Shown: positions 22,044-35,785, counted from the stretch's first letter. The stretch: DNA of 64,000 nt from Tremella fuciformis (GCA_032768795.1 CP136496.1:1488001-1552000), one strand, 5' to 3'. Made by a program: numbers and translations. Notes: generated by a model from the sequence alone, not told the origin.

Positions 22044-24051
22044 TCATCTCTTCGGCATCGGGGGCGCGCCTTCAAAGCTGAAATCGAAGCCACCCAGTCC
22101 TTCACTGGTCGTGCTCATGCCCAGCGTGTTTCTGCCCTGACTCCTCACACCCTCCTCAGCAGTATCTTGCCGTGGCTTATCGTCGCCCGGCGCCGCGCCC
22201 GTGTCTGGCACTGCTGCAGAGGGCAAGGCGGCCGAGGGCAGCTCGGCAAGATCGTCCATGTTGGGCGGGACAAAGGGGAAGCTGCCGAGGAAGCTGTCGG
22301 CCGTCGTGGGGCGAGACTTGCTTCCTCCCACACTGGGGTGCCGGAAAGCAGGCGGTGGGCGAGAGATGGTCGCGTGATGGTCGAGCGTCGAGACGGAGGT
22401 GGATTGTGGCAGGCCTGGACCAGGTGGGAGTGGCGGGTGGTCTCGCCCGGCCGCGCCGGGAGGGATCATGGGGAATCCGCCGAGGAAAGAGTCGGCGTTG
22501 GACTTGCCGGACATCATCGACTCGCGCGGCCCCGCTTCTCCGTTGGAGAAGTTGCGTGGGGGCGGAACGGCATTGCCGCCAGCATTGGCCAGGTAACGCA
22601 GTGTACCCATGGAAGACACTGAACCGCGGGCGAGGCTTCCCATGGAGAACCGCAGGTCGGTCGAGCCGGCAGAATGCGGCTCTCCTTCGTACGCATCGGC
22701 TAGAGCCTCCTCGTCGCCGACTCTTCTTGACAGGGATAGAGGAGTGAGTGTTCGCGTGTTCCCTGGCAGAACCGTGTTTGGGGTGGACACGTCGAACGCA
22801 GTCGACTGGCCGGTCGGCTGGCCATCGAAGGGGTTCTCGGTGATGGTTGACACGCCCTGAGCTTTGCGCGCAAGCACGTCCATCAATGCCTGCGACTTGT
22901 TCAGATGCACCACCTCTGCTTGGTGTATGCGACCCAGATGCACCTGCTTGCTGGTGTAGATGCGTGGAGCATCCACATGCAGATCCGTCGTCCCCGACAA
23001 GAAACTCGGCGCAGCCGAGTTGTCGGATAGGTAGGAACTTCGGACACCAGCACTGTAAGGTGGCGACGAGGGCGACGGATCGTCTTCTCCACTTCTGCCG
23101 GCTCTCTCTGGCGACAGGCGCAGATCGAGGTCTGGCGAGCGGACAGGTCTGCGCGGAGCACCATTTTGCAGGTTTTGCCTGGCAGCTTGTAGAGTTCTCG
23201 TGGCAGCCGATGTCGACCTTTGCAGCGGCTTGTTGGCCAGAGCTTCGTCCGACTTGCTAGGTGGTATGTATTGAATCGGTATGATATGCGTCGACTGGTT
23301 CGTCGTACCGGTATTTGTGGTCGAGATGCTCTGACGATCCTGGCGATCCGCAAACGGATCGTTGGAGCGAAGATCGATGAAACCGCGGTTGCCTCCGTAG
23401 ACCCTGACGACGGATCCGTTCTCGTCATAGTACTCGGCGTTGACGGGAGCAGCAGGGAGGGGAGAACGCTGGGAAGAGCGACGCGTGGTGGCGGAGACAG
23501 GAGGGATGGGCAGCTGTACCGAGCCCGATTTGTTGGAGAGCGAACGGGCCGAAGGGGGTTGGGGGGAGTTGGGCTGGGAGAGGTGAAAGCCCGCAGACTC
23601 GGCTTTGCGCGCGCGGGCGGCGAGGTCTTCCAGTCGAGACAGGTCGCGGCGCTGTCTCGTCAGCTTGCCGGGCGTACATGGACGCGCTAAGAGCTGACCT
23701 TTTTCTTCCGCAGCCACCAGAACAGACCCAAGCTCGCTATGAGAAGCACAGCGACCACTGGCCCAGCGATGACCCCGGCATTCACGCCGCTTGACGACGA
23801 GGACGACGAGTTGTCGTTGCACTGGATTGTCGGGCACTGGTTGCATGTCCTGCGGTCAGCCTGCGCCGCCTTCGACATCGAAGGCTTGTATGAACTCACC
23901 GTCCGGTGAGGACACACGACTGCCCGGCTGTGCAATTGCACGTCGGCGACGGCCCGTCGCACGTCACGCAGCCCGAGCTGTCTCGCGGGAGGAGGTACGG
24001 CTGCACATGGCTTCTCTGCCAGAGAGAGCCAGACGGGTGGTCGAAGTCCAT
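22044..24051 (-). CDS. OPY2: Opy2-like membrane anchor
   Basis: Exons 23900-24051, 23699-23849 and 22044-23663 give 640 residues. The N-terminus has the Opy2 cysteine pattern (CVTCDGPSPTCNC, GQSCVLTGRTCNQCPTIQC), then a Ser run, one transmembrane segment (GVIAGPVVAVLLIASLGLFW) and the stop-transfer LRKKK. The cytoplasmic tail of about 540 residues is Ser/Pro-rich and disordered, with repeated motifs such as ADSFLGGFPMIPP and ADSFLGSFPFVPP that could be docking sites. In Saccharomyces Opy2 tethers Ste50 to the plasma membrane for HOG and filamentation MAPK signalling, binding through its cytoplasmic tail. There is no cleavable signal peptide, as expected for this type III protein. Both intron junctions restore the Cys pattern and the basic flank, which supports the model. 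Identification is by cysteine pattern and topology. Confidence 0.8.
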
Positions 24052-25200
24052 CGTGCTATGTACTTCTCCAAGGACGATAGGTGGGGCGAGACCGGCTCGC
24101 ACCTCTTGCGCTGCGCGGGAGGATGGGAGTACGTCGCTAGGCTTTCGATCCAACCGCCTTGAACGAGCGTGTCGCGGTCCAGATCGAGGGATCGGTCGAG
24201 CCAGTGGGCTATGGCGAGGTGGAGCAAGCAGGTGGTGGCGAGGTAAGGAGCAATGGAACGAAGAGGACCTGTTGCGCGTCGGGAGGGGAGTCTCCCGAAG
24301 ACGGGCAGAAAGGACGGGAGAGCGTAGCCGCCACCGAGCGAGGAGAAGTGGTGAAAGGACGGCTCGCTCGTAGGCGGATGCGCGAGAGTCGTGCGGTGGG
24401 CGTCGAGAGCGAGGAGGGCGGTGGTGTGGAGATCGAGTACGTCGATGTGTATGTGCGGGAGGTGCTATTGATCCGGAATGAGGATGAGGATTGGATGGGA
24501 TTGATTGCTTGATGGATGCGATGCAGAGAGGGAGAGGGGAAAGGGGGCCAAAGGGGGCCGAGGCGGGTCGACCGAATGGGTAAAGATGAAACAGGACAAG
24601 ACAGGTCAGAGTCGACGTCCGAGCGGGCAGTGCGATGTGCACTCGCGGTCGAGATATCGTACAAGCAAATGGTTGGTCGATACGGAGAGTCCAGCTCTCG
24701 TCGATCCGTGAGATGAGTGTACAGTGTAGAGTGTAGAGATGAAGACGACGATCCCCTAGTGCCAGTCGAGGGATGTTGTCTAACCGCAGAGAAGGGATAA
24801 TTCAGGGTAACACCAAGAGGGAAAATCAAAAGTCAAACTGGGGTAAAAGCAAGTCGCGTCTCCTCTTCTTTGCCCAAGCCAGTATCAGCGGTGATGAGCC
24901 CCGATGACCACGATGCATGCACACGCCGTGTCTCATGTCTTGATCTCAATCTCTGGTCTCTGGAAGGTCTGGACCATGATCGGTTACAAGGAACCAGGCC
25001 CCAGCCAAGGGAGCTAGCTAGCGTCAGATAGTGACCAAGGACGATCTCATCACCCTCAAAAAACGCGTCGTCAATCTGGGGTACCGGGCTGCCAAGACAC
25101 TGGACACTTCACATGGCATGGTCATTTGCATCTTCTGCTACGGCATTCGCCCCATTCGAGGCTCCTCCTCTACATCGCCAGCACAGTGGGCCTCATGCAT
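24052..25200. other. Intergenic: OPY2-like promoter and PGM 3' region
   Basis: About 1.15 kb between the OPY2-like start and the phosphoglucomutase stop. A long minus-strand frame reaching to 24642 is the upstream extension of OPY2 exon 1 and is Arg/Ser/Pro-biased. Purine-rich stretches occur around 24525-24610. No separate gene is supported. Confidence 0.45.
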
Positions 25201-27199
<1,999 letters not shown>

Positions 27200-27728
27200 G
27201 GTATAGGGCTCTGCTGATGAGAGTGCAGGGAAGCGATGGAGCAGAGACAACGTTGAGAAGGCGGAGAAGGTTGAGGAAGGAGACGTTGGCGCGTCATAGT
27301 TGGACCGCAGATGCCGCCACGTGGAGAACCCTGAATCTGCGGTAAGGCGGAAGCTAATTGGCTCTAGATGTGGCGCTGCTCGGTGCTCCTTCCTCGGTCA
27401 GGCCAGAGACGCGGGGTAAAGCAACTCCATTCTGCCCGTCCTCACGACTGGGTCTTCCCACTGCGACAGCAGTCATGGGAAGTCTGGCGACGTAGACACG
27501 GCGTCAGGCGGCGACAACCCATTCTCCGCAAGCCTATCTGAGATGTGCGGCGCTGCTCTCTTCCCGGTGTATCGGACCGATCTCCGGGTATATAGGCATC
27601 ATGGGTCCGAACGTCCGAAGAGATATCGCCAGAATACATAAGTTCAGGCGGTCGTGGAACCAGCGCATGCAACGTCTGTCAAGCCCCACCTCGCTCCTGC
27701 CTATTGTACATCAGCGAGAGAACTGAAC
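27200..27728. promoter_or_regulatory. Divergent promoter, PGM and dehydrogenase
   Basis: A 529-bp spacer between two head-to-head genes, so it must contain both promoters. Pyrimidine-rich sequence (on the minus strand) precedes the PGM start. A TATA-like tatatag lies near 27588. No frame is supported. Confidence 0.5.
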
Positions 27729-28977
27729 ATGGCGCCAAACTCCCTCATTGAGCAGGCGAGCATCGACTCCCTCGCCGCGGTCAAGCTCTTCGACGTCACT
27801 GGCTGGGTCACGGTCGGTATGTCTCCCCCTGGCTGCTCCTGGAGGGCTATGAAGTGCTGATGGCAGTGACTGGAGGAGGCACTGGACTAGGACTGGTGAC
27901 CGCCGCTGCGCTCGCGAAGAACGGCGCGCTGGTCTATATCACCGGCAGGCGGAAAGAGCCACTCGATGAGGCCATCGAGCGGTATGGCGCCCAGGTCGGA
28001 CCGGGCAAGCTCGTGGCGGTCCAAGGGGACGTCAGCACCAAGCAGGGCATCGAAGGTGGGTCGCCGAGGGAGCGGACGAGGCTGCAGAACTTCCAGGTTG
28101 ACAAGTAGAGCTCAAGGCGATGATCACGGAGAAGCACGGCTACCTCAACTTGCTCATCAACAACCATGGTGTGGCACAGCGCACATCGGGCAACATCCAG
28201 CACTGCGACCAGACGCCCGAAGGGATCGGCAGGGAGATGTACGAGAGCGAGGAGATCCAAGATTGGTGGGTTACATGCCTCAGGGAGGATACATTCTCGA
28301 CTGTGGCTGATAGCCAGGTTGGACTGTTACCGAATCAACACCGCCTCGTACTACTTCATCTCTGCCGCACTGCTGCCTCTGCTCGCCAAGGGCAAGATCG
28401 GCGACCGGAGTGTACCTGGCATGATCCTCAACATCAGCTCGGTCAGTGGCCTGACCAAAACTGCCCAGATGGGGCAGTTCAACTACAACTGCACCAAGTG
28501 AGTCGTGTCTCTCGTTCAAGCTGCACGAGTGCTAAGGGCAGATCGGCATGCAAGCACCTCACCGAGATGCTCGCCACCGAATTCGCTCAGCGCGGCACGG
28601 GTGTGCGGGTCAACGCCATTTGCCCTGGACTGTTCCCGAGCGTGCGCATTCTTCATTGGAAGGAAGACTGCCTCTGACCAAGTAGGGCATGTCGGTGCAC
28701 CACTTTGACCAGGTCGGCAAGGAGGCAGAACACCACTGGAGAGTAGACTACGGGATCCCCTTCGCCCGAGCGGGCAATGCGGTGGACTACGCGCAGACAG
28801 TCATGGGCATCGTCACAGTATGTCTGCGCTCATGTGTCAGACCAAGGAGATGCTGACAGGCAGAACGAGTGGATGACTGGCAACTTTACCGTCATCGATG
28901 GAGGCTGGATGAGCAAGGAGAACCTGCCTCGGGATGATCTCAAGGGCCAACCTGGCGTTGTCAAGACTAGCAAATGA
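27729..28977 (+). CDS. Short-chain dehydrogenase/reductase
   Basis: Seven exons (27729-27816, 27867-28055, 28109-28265, 28318-28497, 28542-28641, 28686-28817, 28864-28977) give 319 residues. Classical SDR features appear in order: the dinucleotide loop TGGGTGLG, the NNHG strand, the catalytic Ser in ISSVSG, and the Y-x3-K pair as YNCTK (spanning the fourth intron), then CPGLFPSGMS. The GRRKEP stretch after the second strand has the Arg residues typical of NADP(H) preference. Homologues in fungi are commonly annotated as oxoacyl-ACP reductase-like or rhamnolipid-type reductases; the substrate cannot be read from sequence. All seven exons join in phase with 44-53-nt introns. The protein likely acts in the cytosol, as no targeting signal is obvious. 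Confidence 0.88.
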
Positions 28978-29364
28978 GCAGAGACTGCCTGGGCTCGACG
29001 CGGGATGCCATGCGGATGTCACTCGAGTTGACCTCGTGGTGCAGGTAGATCGATAGAGGATTATACTCGAACAGGCACATGCAGTGTACCGACGATATAC
29101 AGTTTATGAGCTCCTGACGCACAAAGCGCCCTTCCCGTCCTGCGTGTGAACCTGATATTCGCGCCGATTGCCGAGTTGGAGATGGCACGAGAGGGCATCG
29201 CCGCGGTCAAGGGCGCCATCACGCGCACGGATAAGCCTCGATCCTATCCGCAAGAAGTATGTCAATTGCATCACAAGTCGTAAAATGCTGTGTACCACAT
29301 GAAAAGAGAGGATGTGAGAGTCTCTGAAAAAGTCTAATGTGCGAGTGCTCCACTTCCCGTACCT
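28978..29364. other. Convergent 3' region
   Basis: Spacer between two converging genes, expected to hold both polyadenylation regions. No frame is supported. Confidence 0.45.
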
Positions 29365-30225
29365 CTACTGGGACGGGTAGGGGTCCTGATATGTATCGTT
29401 GCTTGGGGCCGGCGGATACTGGTAGGCGGTCGCCGAGGGCTCCGAATAGGGAGGATACTGCTGGCCATACGCGGCTGGCTGCCAGGTGCCAAGTCCCTGA
29501 TTGTATACAGGGGGTGCCGCAGCGTTAGTCCCCTGATATCTCGACTGGTCTGTCGTTGTCAGAGGCCGGGAGCCTTGCGCTGTTGGCGAAATGGTTGCAT
29601 TTCTCGCTCGCGCATTGGCTCTCCGGTTCATGGATCTAGGAGGCACACTGCCTTGTGCACTGTTGTCATGCCAGAGCGGATCACTCACGCCATACATCCC
29701 GAAGGATGTGGGGGGCTCGTCGGAGGGAGGCTGGATGAGCCAAGGGTTTGTCCCCGTCCGGGGAAGGGGGGGTATCGGATTATAGTTAACGGTATAGGGG
29801 TCCAACGGTTCATTCGCGAACGCGTTGTGGTCAGTGTAGTGCTGCGAGGGCGGGCTCAAAAAGGTATTGTCATTGAGGCCTTGAGGGAGCTGCTGCTTGG
29901 AAGGTCAGCGGTGTCCCGATTACCCCGCCATGTCGACTCACCGTTTGGGGCAGGACTGTCCCCTGCGGGTGGGAGCCAGGACCGGTCTGCACTCGCGAGT
30001 GTGGCATAAGTCTGTTGTGCTCAATTGGACTCACTGCCGCATGCCATTGGTATAATTGATTATGGTAGTCCGCCGGTGCGGCCGACGGGACATACGTGTT
30101 GGACTGATCGCCTTCTTCACCGTCAGACTCTTCTTTGAGAGCTTGATCATACTGCAAATGAGAACACATTGTCAGGATGAGAGATGTGCGCTCACGTCGT
30201 GAGAGTCTTGCTCGGGTGCGCTCAT
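29365..30225 (-). CDS. Disordered Tyr/Pro/Gln-rich orphan protein
   Basis: Exons 30196-30225, 29942-30151 and 29365-29892 give 255 residues; introns are 44 and 49 nt with GTGAG donors. The start MSAPEQDSHD leads into an acidic helix (YDQALKEESDGEEGDQ), then Pro/Asn/Tyr-rich sequence, and the C-terminus is a Tyr/Pro/Gln prion-like tail (YGQQYPPYSEPS, YQYPPAPSNDTYQ). A basic segment RARNATISPT is very close to RARNASITPT in the gene at 34190-35335, so the two may be distant paralogues. A strong GTGAGT inside exon 3 (after FGMYG) is not used in this model because splicing there leads to stops. Such tails favour condensate formation; function is unknown. Confidence 0.6.
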
Positions 30226-31228
30226 TTTCCGTGCAAAGATTCCAAGCAGTTAAAAGCTACTGTACGATATGAATATCTTCGACGAATGGGGTGAGCCTAG
30301 ACTCGAGTCCGCACGTATGTATATACTTTCCCGCGAAGATTCGCGAGCGCAGTGATCGAAGTTCCAGACAGCTTTTCCTTTGGCAACTGGCAGACTTGCT
30401 TTGTCCTGATGCTGCGACGGCTTCTGTTCCAGGCCACAGTAAGCGAGGCCGAGTCTGAAGGGGGCGCGACCTGAGTGTCAAGTCGAGACGTTTTATGCCC
30501 GAGGTCCGGCGCCCAACTACCCGCCGATTCCCGTCGCGCGCATTGGGGGCTCCCCTGTTGTGCACTCGCGTACGAGAAGGGGTCACTTCTTCCCGCAGCT
30601 GCTGAGCTAAGCTGCTCGGTCCCACCAACACTGCCGATGACCGGGGTGGAGCGGCCTTGCATCATAGGGCTCGGCCACCGCTGGCGTGCAAAGAGTCGGA
30701 GATTACTCCCTACATGCCGCTTCCAACGTCGGCTCCTGCGCTGTGATGTGAACTTCATGCACAAGCTCGCACTGCGCTTGATGGCCCCTCGGCGCACATG
30801 TGCAAAGACAGTCACGTGATCCGTGCGCTTCCAGAATGGCAGCGCTCGTTTCAAGAGTCAGTGGCATGTCCCCTCGTGTTGTCGTTCTCGAGTCATCTAC
30901 TGTACGACTGACAGCACTTGTAAAACTGTCGCTTCAAGGGCCCCTCTCCTCCTTGGAGTTCGCGAAGCCGAGTGCCACAGGCTAGGAGTGATCTCGTCTC
31001 TCCCGTCCTCATTTTTGGGGCGCAGCCCATCATACCCACGAGCAGCGCTCTTCTCCCTGTTGAGCCGTGGCAAGAGATCGAGTGCACTGCGGAAACATTC
31101 TGGAAAGACTAGGAAATGCATAGATACCAAACAGGAACAATAGGCAGCAGACAGAGGACAGCTGATTGATTCGGCGAGTTATAAGAAGGGGGGTCAGCGA
31201 TGACTGCTCGCCGCGCTGGGTCTGGGGC
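30226..31228. other. Intergenic, no supported gene
   Basis: About 1 kb. A 185-codon antisense frame (30297-30854) and others are present but lack domain, paralogue or compositional support. Probably promoter of the preceding minus-strand gene plus 3' sequence of the next. Confidence 0.4.
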
Positions 31229-32039
31229 TCAGCGTCGCGAATCATTACTCCAGTGTCCGCCGTGCCGATAGTTGGGGTGATAACCACCTCGAGACCCAGC
31301 ATAGCCTCGGGGACCCGTTGGAGGGCTGAACGATTGAGAGGGGTGACTCCCTGTAAAGTATCAGTATTGTACGTATTCCACACAAGAACCTTGCCTTGAG
31401 TATCGTAATCCCCCCCAGGTTGCATCGACCCCTGGCCGCTTACAGGAACTTGACTCCTGACTGCAGACGGACCCGAAGTCCCCTGATACTGGTTCTGATA
31501 CGGATACTGGGACTGCGACCCTTGAGGGTCGGTCGGAGGGGTGTATGGGGCATGAGGCGCCGGGGTCCGGGGCGCGGGCTGAGTAGGCACCCAAATATCA
31601 TCGTCCTCGAACCCTTTCGCGGCCCGTTGGGCGTCGTCGTGCTGGAAAGCGTGAGTGCTGCGTGTCCCATAGGGTCAAGCAACCAAGTGAGATACCTACT
31701 ACCTGGCGCCGGGCAGTGTTGGGTGTGGTAGCACCAGTCTGGTAACTGTCAGTTTGTGGGATCTCGCATGGGCCCTACAACACTCACAAACGCAGTCTGA
31801 GTGGGATTGCCGGATGGGTTCGGAAGCGTAGGTCCCCGGTATTCATAAGTCTCAGGGGTCCACCCTCCTTGCGCCCACTTGCTAGCAGTGTCAGGCGTTC
31901 GCTTACTCCAATCGACTTGGTCCCAAACGTTCGGCGACTGCGCGAACTGGTTGGTGTCAATCTGTGGATTCGGGGGCTTGCGAAACTCCCGATTGGAATG
32001 GGTCGATCTCCCTTGCTTGGAGTTCAAGTCGTTCGACAT
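31229..32039 (-). CDS. Disordered orphan protein, four exons
   Basis: Exons 31788-32039, 31703-31738, 31373-31641 and 31229-31325 give 217 residues. The N-terminus is polar with spaced Trp (SPNVWDQVDWSKR, WAQGGWTPETYEYRGP); the middle is Pro/Gln/Tyr-rich (YPYQNQYQGTSG). The segment YDTQGKVLVW resembles the [FY]-D-P-A-T...W box of two other orphans here. The last 47-nt intron was placed because it moves into a frame ending in a Gly/Tyr/His/Arg-rich tail (GYAGSRGGYHPNYRHGGHW); reading straight through instead gives a Cys/Leu-rich end to 31030 that is unlike the rest. The RGG/YG tail suggests RNA binding or phase separation, by inference only. Confidence 0.55.
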
Positions 32040-32632
32040 GGGGGCTCAGAGCTCAATCAGGTGCGGTAACGACCGAGATCCTTGCTTATTTGGTTCAGAG
32101 CGTATACGCCCGTTCTTGTACTGCTGCGAGTTGAGTAGTAAAGCAAGTGATACATCGGGCGCTCATACGGCGAGTCAAATAGGGTAGTTGTTGCTCTGTC
32201 CTCCTTGATCCTCCTTTGCGGCTTTGAGAGACAAACGAGCGGCAGCTAAACATGACACTTTACAAACTAGCTGCCGGCGAGAAGGCTGCGGTCATGCGGA
32301 GTTCCATAGTCGGTCTTGTTAGGCCTTCCCCGCTTCATGTTTCAAATCGGCCATCAAGTCGAATCTGGAGAGGGCGGATTCAGGAGCTAAATCCCTTGGG
32401 AAGGCAACGCAGGTTCGGACGTCTGGGTGGGATAAACCATTCCCTTGCCCCAATCGCACATCGAGAGGAGGTATAAGTCATAATGCATCGACTATATGTG
32501 TACAAGTGCGTGGGAGCATGAAGTCGCGGTCACGGACGGAGATCCGCCCCACACTTAATGCCTTCGAGAGCCCTCTGTAGAATGGTTCTTATCAGCTGAC
32601 AGTAGATCTACGAGCGACTGTGATCGCTTGGC
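32040..32632. other. Intergenic, no supported gene
   Basis: About 590 bp between two minus-strand orphan genes; only short frames. Expected promoter and 3' sequence. Confidence 0.4.
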
Positions 32633-33534
32633 TCACAAGTACGACTGGACATGGGCCCACTGTATACTCTCTTGCGCATTGAGGCCAGCCAGATGGCCAA
32701 CAGTCTGGAGTTTCTGAAACTCGTCCCGGTACCAATGCTCCTCGTCGGGCGCCAACGCTTCGTAAGCTTGGTCCTTCAGCTGCCAAGCAACCTTCGTGAT
32801 AGTGGCCTCCGTATCCTGAACTTCCGCCTCAGCGCATATGTGCTTGAGCTGTGACAACGATATCTTGTCCGCATAACTATTGGCAAAAGCACGCATGGCG
32901 CTGTCGTAAGCTCTCTGGGCGTCTTCATGAGTGAAGAGGTTCGCCAGATTCGGAATCGAAGGCCCATAAAATGAGCTCGTGCATAAGGTACCTGAGGCTT
33001 CTGAACTTGGGACGTTGTTCGCCGCTGGGATTGAATGATCTTGTCTGTTGGATGACGCTGGCATCGAATGGTCTCGGGACTCCCCATGTGCTGAATAGCC
33101 AAAGGGAGGCGCAAGAGCGGCATTCCCATAGTCTCCCTCCCGACAGGACCTATGAGAGACGGGCGAATATCCCGAGTCGACAGAGAGAGAGACGCTTTAT
33201 AGGGTCCGGTTGGCAGAGATGCCGCTCCGTCGTATTGTCCTGGGCGAGAATGCTCCAGCGGCCATGCAGTCTCAACTCTCAGTTTATCTGCACCCGATGC
33301 CCATTGACTAGCCTGCCAATTGGTGCTGTACCGATTGAAGTTTGCGTCCATATTATTGTTGATGCGTGGCGTTTGCGGATAATATTGTCGAGGTCCGCTA
33401 TTGGAAGCCCCATTGGGAAGAAGCGAATGTCGGCGATTATTGGCTTGCGATGCCAAGAAGGCATTCCCTGTATTCGATCGGCGGTCAGAGGCAGTCAGAT
33501 AAGCTCTGTTGAAGTCGCCGTTCGGGATCGACAT
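32633..33534 (-). CDS. Orphan protein with C-terminal helical domain
   Basis: Exons 33150-33534 and 32633-33090 give 280 residues. The first half is Asn/Arg/Ser-rich and disordered (RRSNTGNAFLASQANNRR, GPRQYYPQTPRINNN). The second half looks folded and helical: FTHEDAQRAYDSAMRAFANS, LKHICAEAEVQDTEATITK, WQLKDQAYEALAPDEEHW, YRDEFQKLQTVGHLAGL. This is the most domain-like stretch among the orphans in the window but matches no family I recognise. The 59-nt intron has a weak donor (gtcctg), but it removes a frame conflict and both sides are convincing. Unknown function. Confidence 0.6.
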
Positions 33535-34189
33535 GGCCCTAGACCTGTGCAGAGACCACTTGGTCCTACAACGCAGATGGGGAGCACTTGAATTCCGGGG
33601 CTTTGTAAAGATCAGCGTCAGCTGGTGTTATCGTTTTGCTAGGTCTTTCGTTCGCGGTCCTTTGTGCCTTCAAACCCAACTGGCGTTGGGGGTGCTCGTT
33701 TCTGCGTCAGGTCCTCTCTCAGAAGCCTCGCGAGGTCTCGGGACATGCATCGCATTTGCCGACTCTTACGCGTCGGATCCGTCACACTTGGTTATCCGTG
33801 CGCCCTCCGAAATTCCGCTATGAGATGGAAAGGCTTGTAACCGGTGTGACAGCCTTTTCAGCGCAAGAGTAGTTCGCCTTCGCTTGCCAGGCCCCGTGTC
33901 TACGTAGCGCACAAGAGCTTGTTTGCTAGTCGTCTATGAGGGACCACAGCTGGGCGAAAGTGAAACCCGTTCTTAGTCGAAATCTGAAAAGGACAATATG
34001 GATTTTATCTGAATGCATCTGGTCACTAATGCTGAACATCATCTGCACTCGCTGGCCTCCGAATGGCAAGCTCCCATTTTCCCCAGCGGGAAACCACGCT
34101 GTTTGGGAGGCTTTCAGGAGTCGACGGTGGATCCAGATCCATAAGTAGCAATATGCGTACAATGCGGTATCAGATGCATCTCATGACGA
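33535..34189. other. Intergenic, no supported gene
   Basis: About 650 bp, AT-richer around 33930-34190, with no convincing frame. Confidence 0.4.
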
Positions 34190-35335
34190 TTATTCTAATG
34201 CGAGGCCTGGGGGGCGACTAGGGGCTTGATAATCACTCAGAGTGTCCAGGAGAATCTGCGCGCACTTGTAAGCGGTCTCGGCCAGCCTTACCTCCGATAT
34301 CGGACTGTCGGGATTGTGAAAGCTGCCGATGTTTGGCAAGACCTCGCGAAAGTAAGCCGACCATAGATATGTGTTCCCCGTGAGCACCTCCCGCGAAGGA
34401 TTATCGCCGAGGGTCAGAACAGCCGAGGCGACCGCAACAGCCACATTTTTCGCTTCTTGTTCAAATATCTTTGTATCCGTGTGTGCTGGCATCAGGTCAC
34501 CCACGCTTTCGCAACCCATAGGGCTGCGGAGCCAATCCTTCACAGCAGAAAAGTCCATCACCTGATTCACTTGGGCTCCACCAGAAGACGCTATCGGTGC
34601 CCCAAGAGGCGCTGAGGGGATCAGCGATATCGGAGGTCTGCCGAGCTGAGGCACAGATCCGTCCAGGGTGGATGGTAGCGGCAGCCAGGCTATCGGAAGC
34701 CATTGGGAAGCAGCAGGCTGCAGCATATTGACAGGTGAGATTGACCGGTTTGACGAGTTTGGTGAAGGCCCGAAATGCGTAGGGTTTGGACCGCTGTCGG
34801 CACTCGTCTGATGCCGCGAACTCGGAAAAGTATGATGTCGACCCTGCTGTCTAGGCTGATGACCTGAAAGTGTTGTTGGCCCCGCGAATGTGTTGATACG
34901 AGCTGGGGCGGCGCGACGGGAGTCATGGCTCTGCGGCGATTGAAAGGCCGCATCATGTTGCGGCGCCATGGAGGCCTGTGGTCCCTGTCTAGCAGTCACC
35001 TTGGACCTGGTCGGGCTGTTGCGCGGCCCAGAAGGTGGCACCTTGCCATTCCAGGAAAGCGATTGGGCCGAAGCTTCTGTCGTGGTCGGCGTAATAGACG
35101 CGTTGCGCGCTCGCTCTTTCGAAGGGCGTCTGCTGGTGGAGGACCCGTTCGCGATGATGATGCCCGGACCAGAGAAGGGAGGTTTCGAAGGGGTTGATCC
35201 TTGATCGACACTGTTTGTGGTCCCTCCCGCAGACGCATACATGCCGTCAGCTCCTTCCGATGATTGGGAGCTGATCTCTGCGTGTATCTGTGGTTGAGGG
35301 GTCCAATGGTCAGTGTGAGCGTTATTGGATGACAT
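34190..35335 (-). CDS. Disordered orphan protein with helical C-terminus
   Basis: A single-exon frame of 381 residues starting MSSNNAHTDHW; the frame continues upstream but becomes basic and unlike the body. The first 260 residues are Ser/Pro/Gln/Arg-rich. RARNASITPT is shared in near-identical form with the gene at 29365-30225. The last 120 residues look folded: VMDFSAVKDWLRSPMGCESV, EQEAKNVAVAVASAVLTLGD, LWSAYFREVLPNIGSF, RLAETAYKCAQILLDTLSDY. So the architecture is disordered N-terminus plus small helical domain, as in the neighbouring gene at 32633, though the helical sequences are not recognisably alike. Unknown function. Confidence 0.6.
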   Translation of the reverse strand: MSSNNAHTDHWTPQPQIHAEISSQSSEGADGMYASAGGTTNSVDQGSTPSKPPFSGPGIIIANGSSTSRRPSKERARNASITPTTTEASAQSLSWNGKVPPSGPRNSPTRSKVTARQGPQASMAPQHDAAFQSPQSHDSRRAAPARINTFAGPTTLSGHQPRQQGRHHTFPSSRHQTSADSGPNPTHFGPSPNSSNRSISPVNMLQPAASQWLPIAWLPLPSTLDGSVPQLGRPPISLIPSAPLGAPIASSGGAQVNQVMDFSAVKDWLRSPMGCESVGDLMPAHTDTKIFEQEAKNVAVAVASAVLTLGDNPSREVLTGNTYLWSAYFREVLPNIGSFHNPDSPISEVRLAETAYKCAQILLDTLSDYQAPSRPPGLALE

Positions 35336-35785
35336 CGTGGCTACTGGTGTGAGGGCGAAATGTGTTCCGTGAGCAGTGAGTGAGGAATGTAAGTGAAGGT
35401 TGCCACGGGACAGGTGAGAGCTATCTCGGGGAAGAAGCTCGCCCTCTCGCTTGCTATATCCTGTCAGGAGAGGCCCCTTTGCTTCTCGTGTGTGATCCTT
35501 CCTTTGCCTTCGACTGCAAATTCGAATAAGCTGAGCGTAAAAGCTACGAGTGCCCAACTTTTTCGCAAACGAGGGCGGTCGAGATCCTATGCTAGACTTT
35601 TGCCTTTCGAGGCCGCCTCAGACACGTCACAGAACAGCGGCAAAAGCGAGATATCGGTTGGCAGAATGCCAGTCCATTATGCTTAGCGGAGAGACAGTTT
35701 GTGAGAAGCAAGGCCTTGTTAGTGTTCCGCACACCTCAGACGGGCGCTCTTGGGCTTCCAGCTCGAGCGGGACCGCGTGCATCTC
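35336..35785. other. Intergenic
   Basis: Promoter side of the preceding minus-strand orphan gene and 3' side of GCV3. No frame is supported. Confidence 0.4.

Noticed and set aside
23896..24642. Long N-terminal extension of the OPY2-like frame
   Set aside because: Arg/Ser/Pro-biased sequence lacking a signal peptide; the ATG at 24051 directly before the Cys-rich ectodomain is the better start.
30297..30854. 185-codon antisense frame in an intergenic stretch
   Set aside because: No paralogue or domain, Arg/Ser-rich shadow composition.
31030..31228. Read-through C-terminus of the orphan gene at 31229-32039
   Set aside because: Cys/Leu/Phe-rich and unlike the rest; a 47-nt intron leads instead to a Gly/Tyr/His/Arg tail with a stop at 31229.
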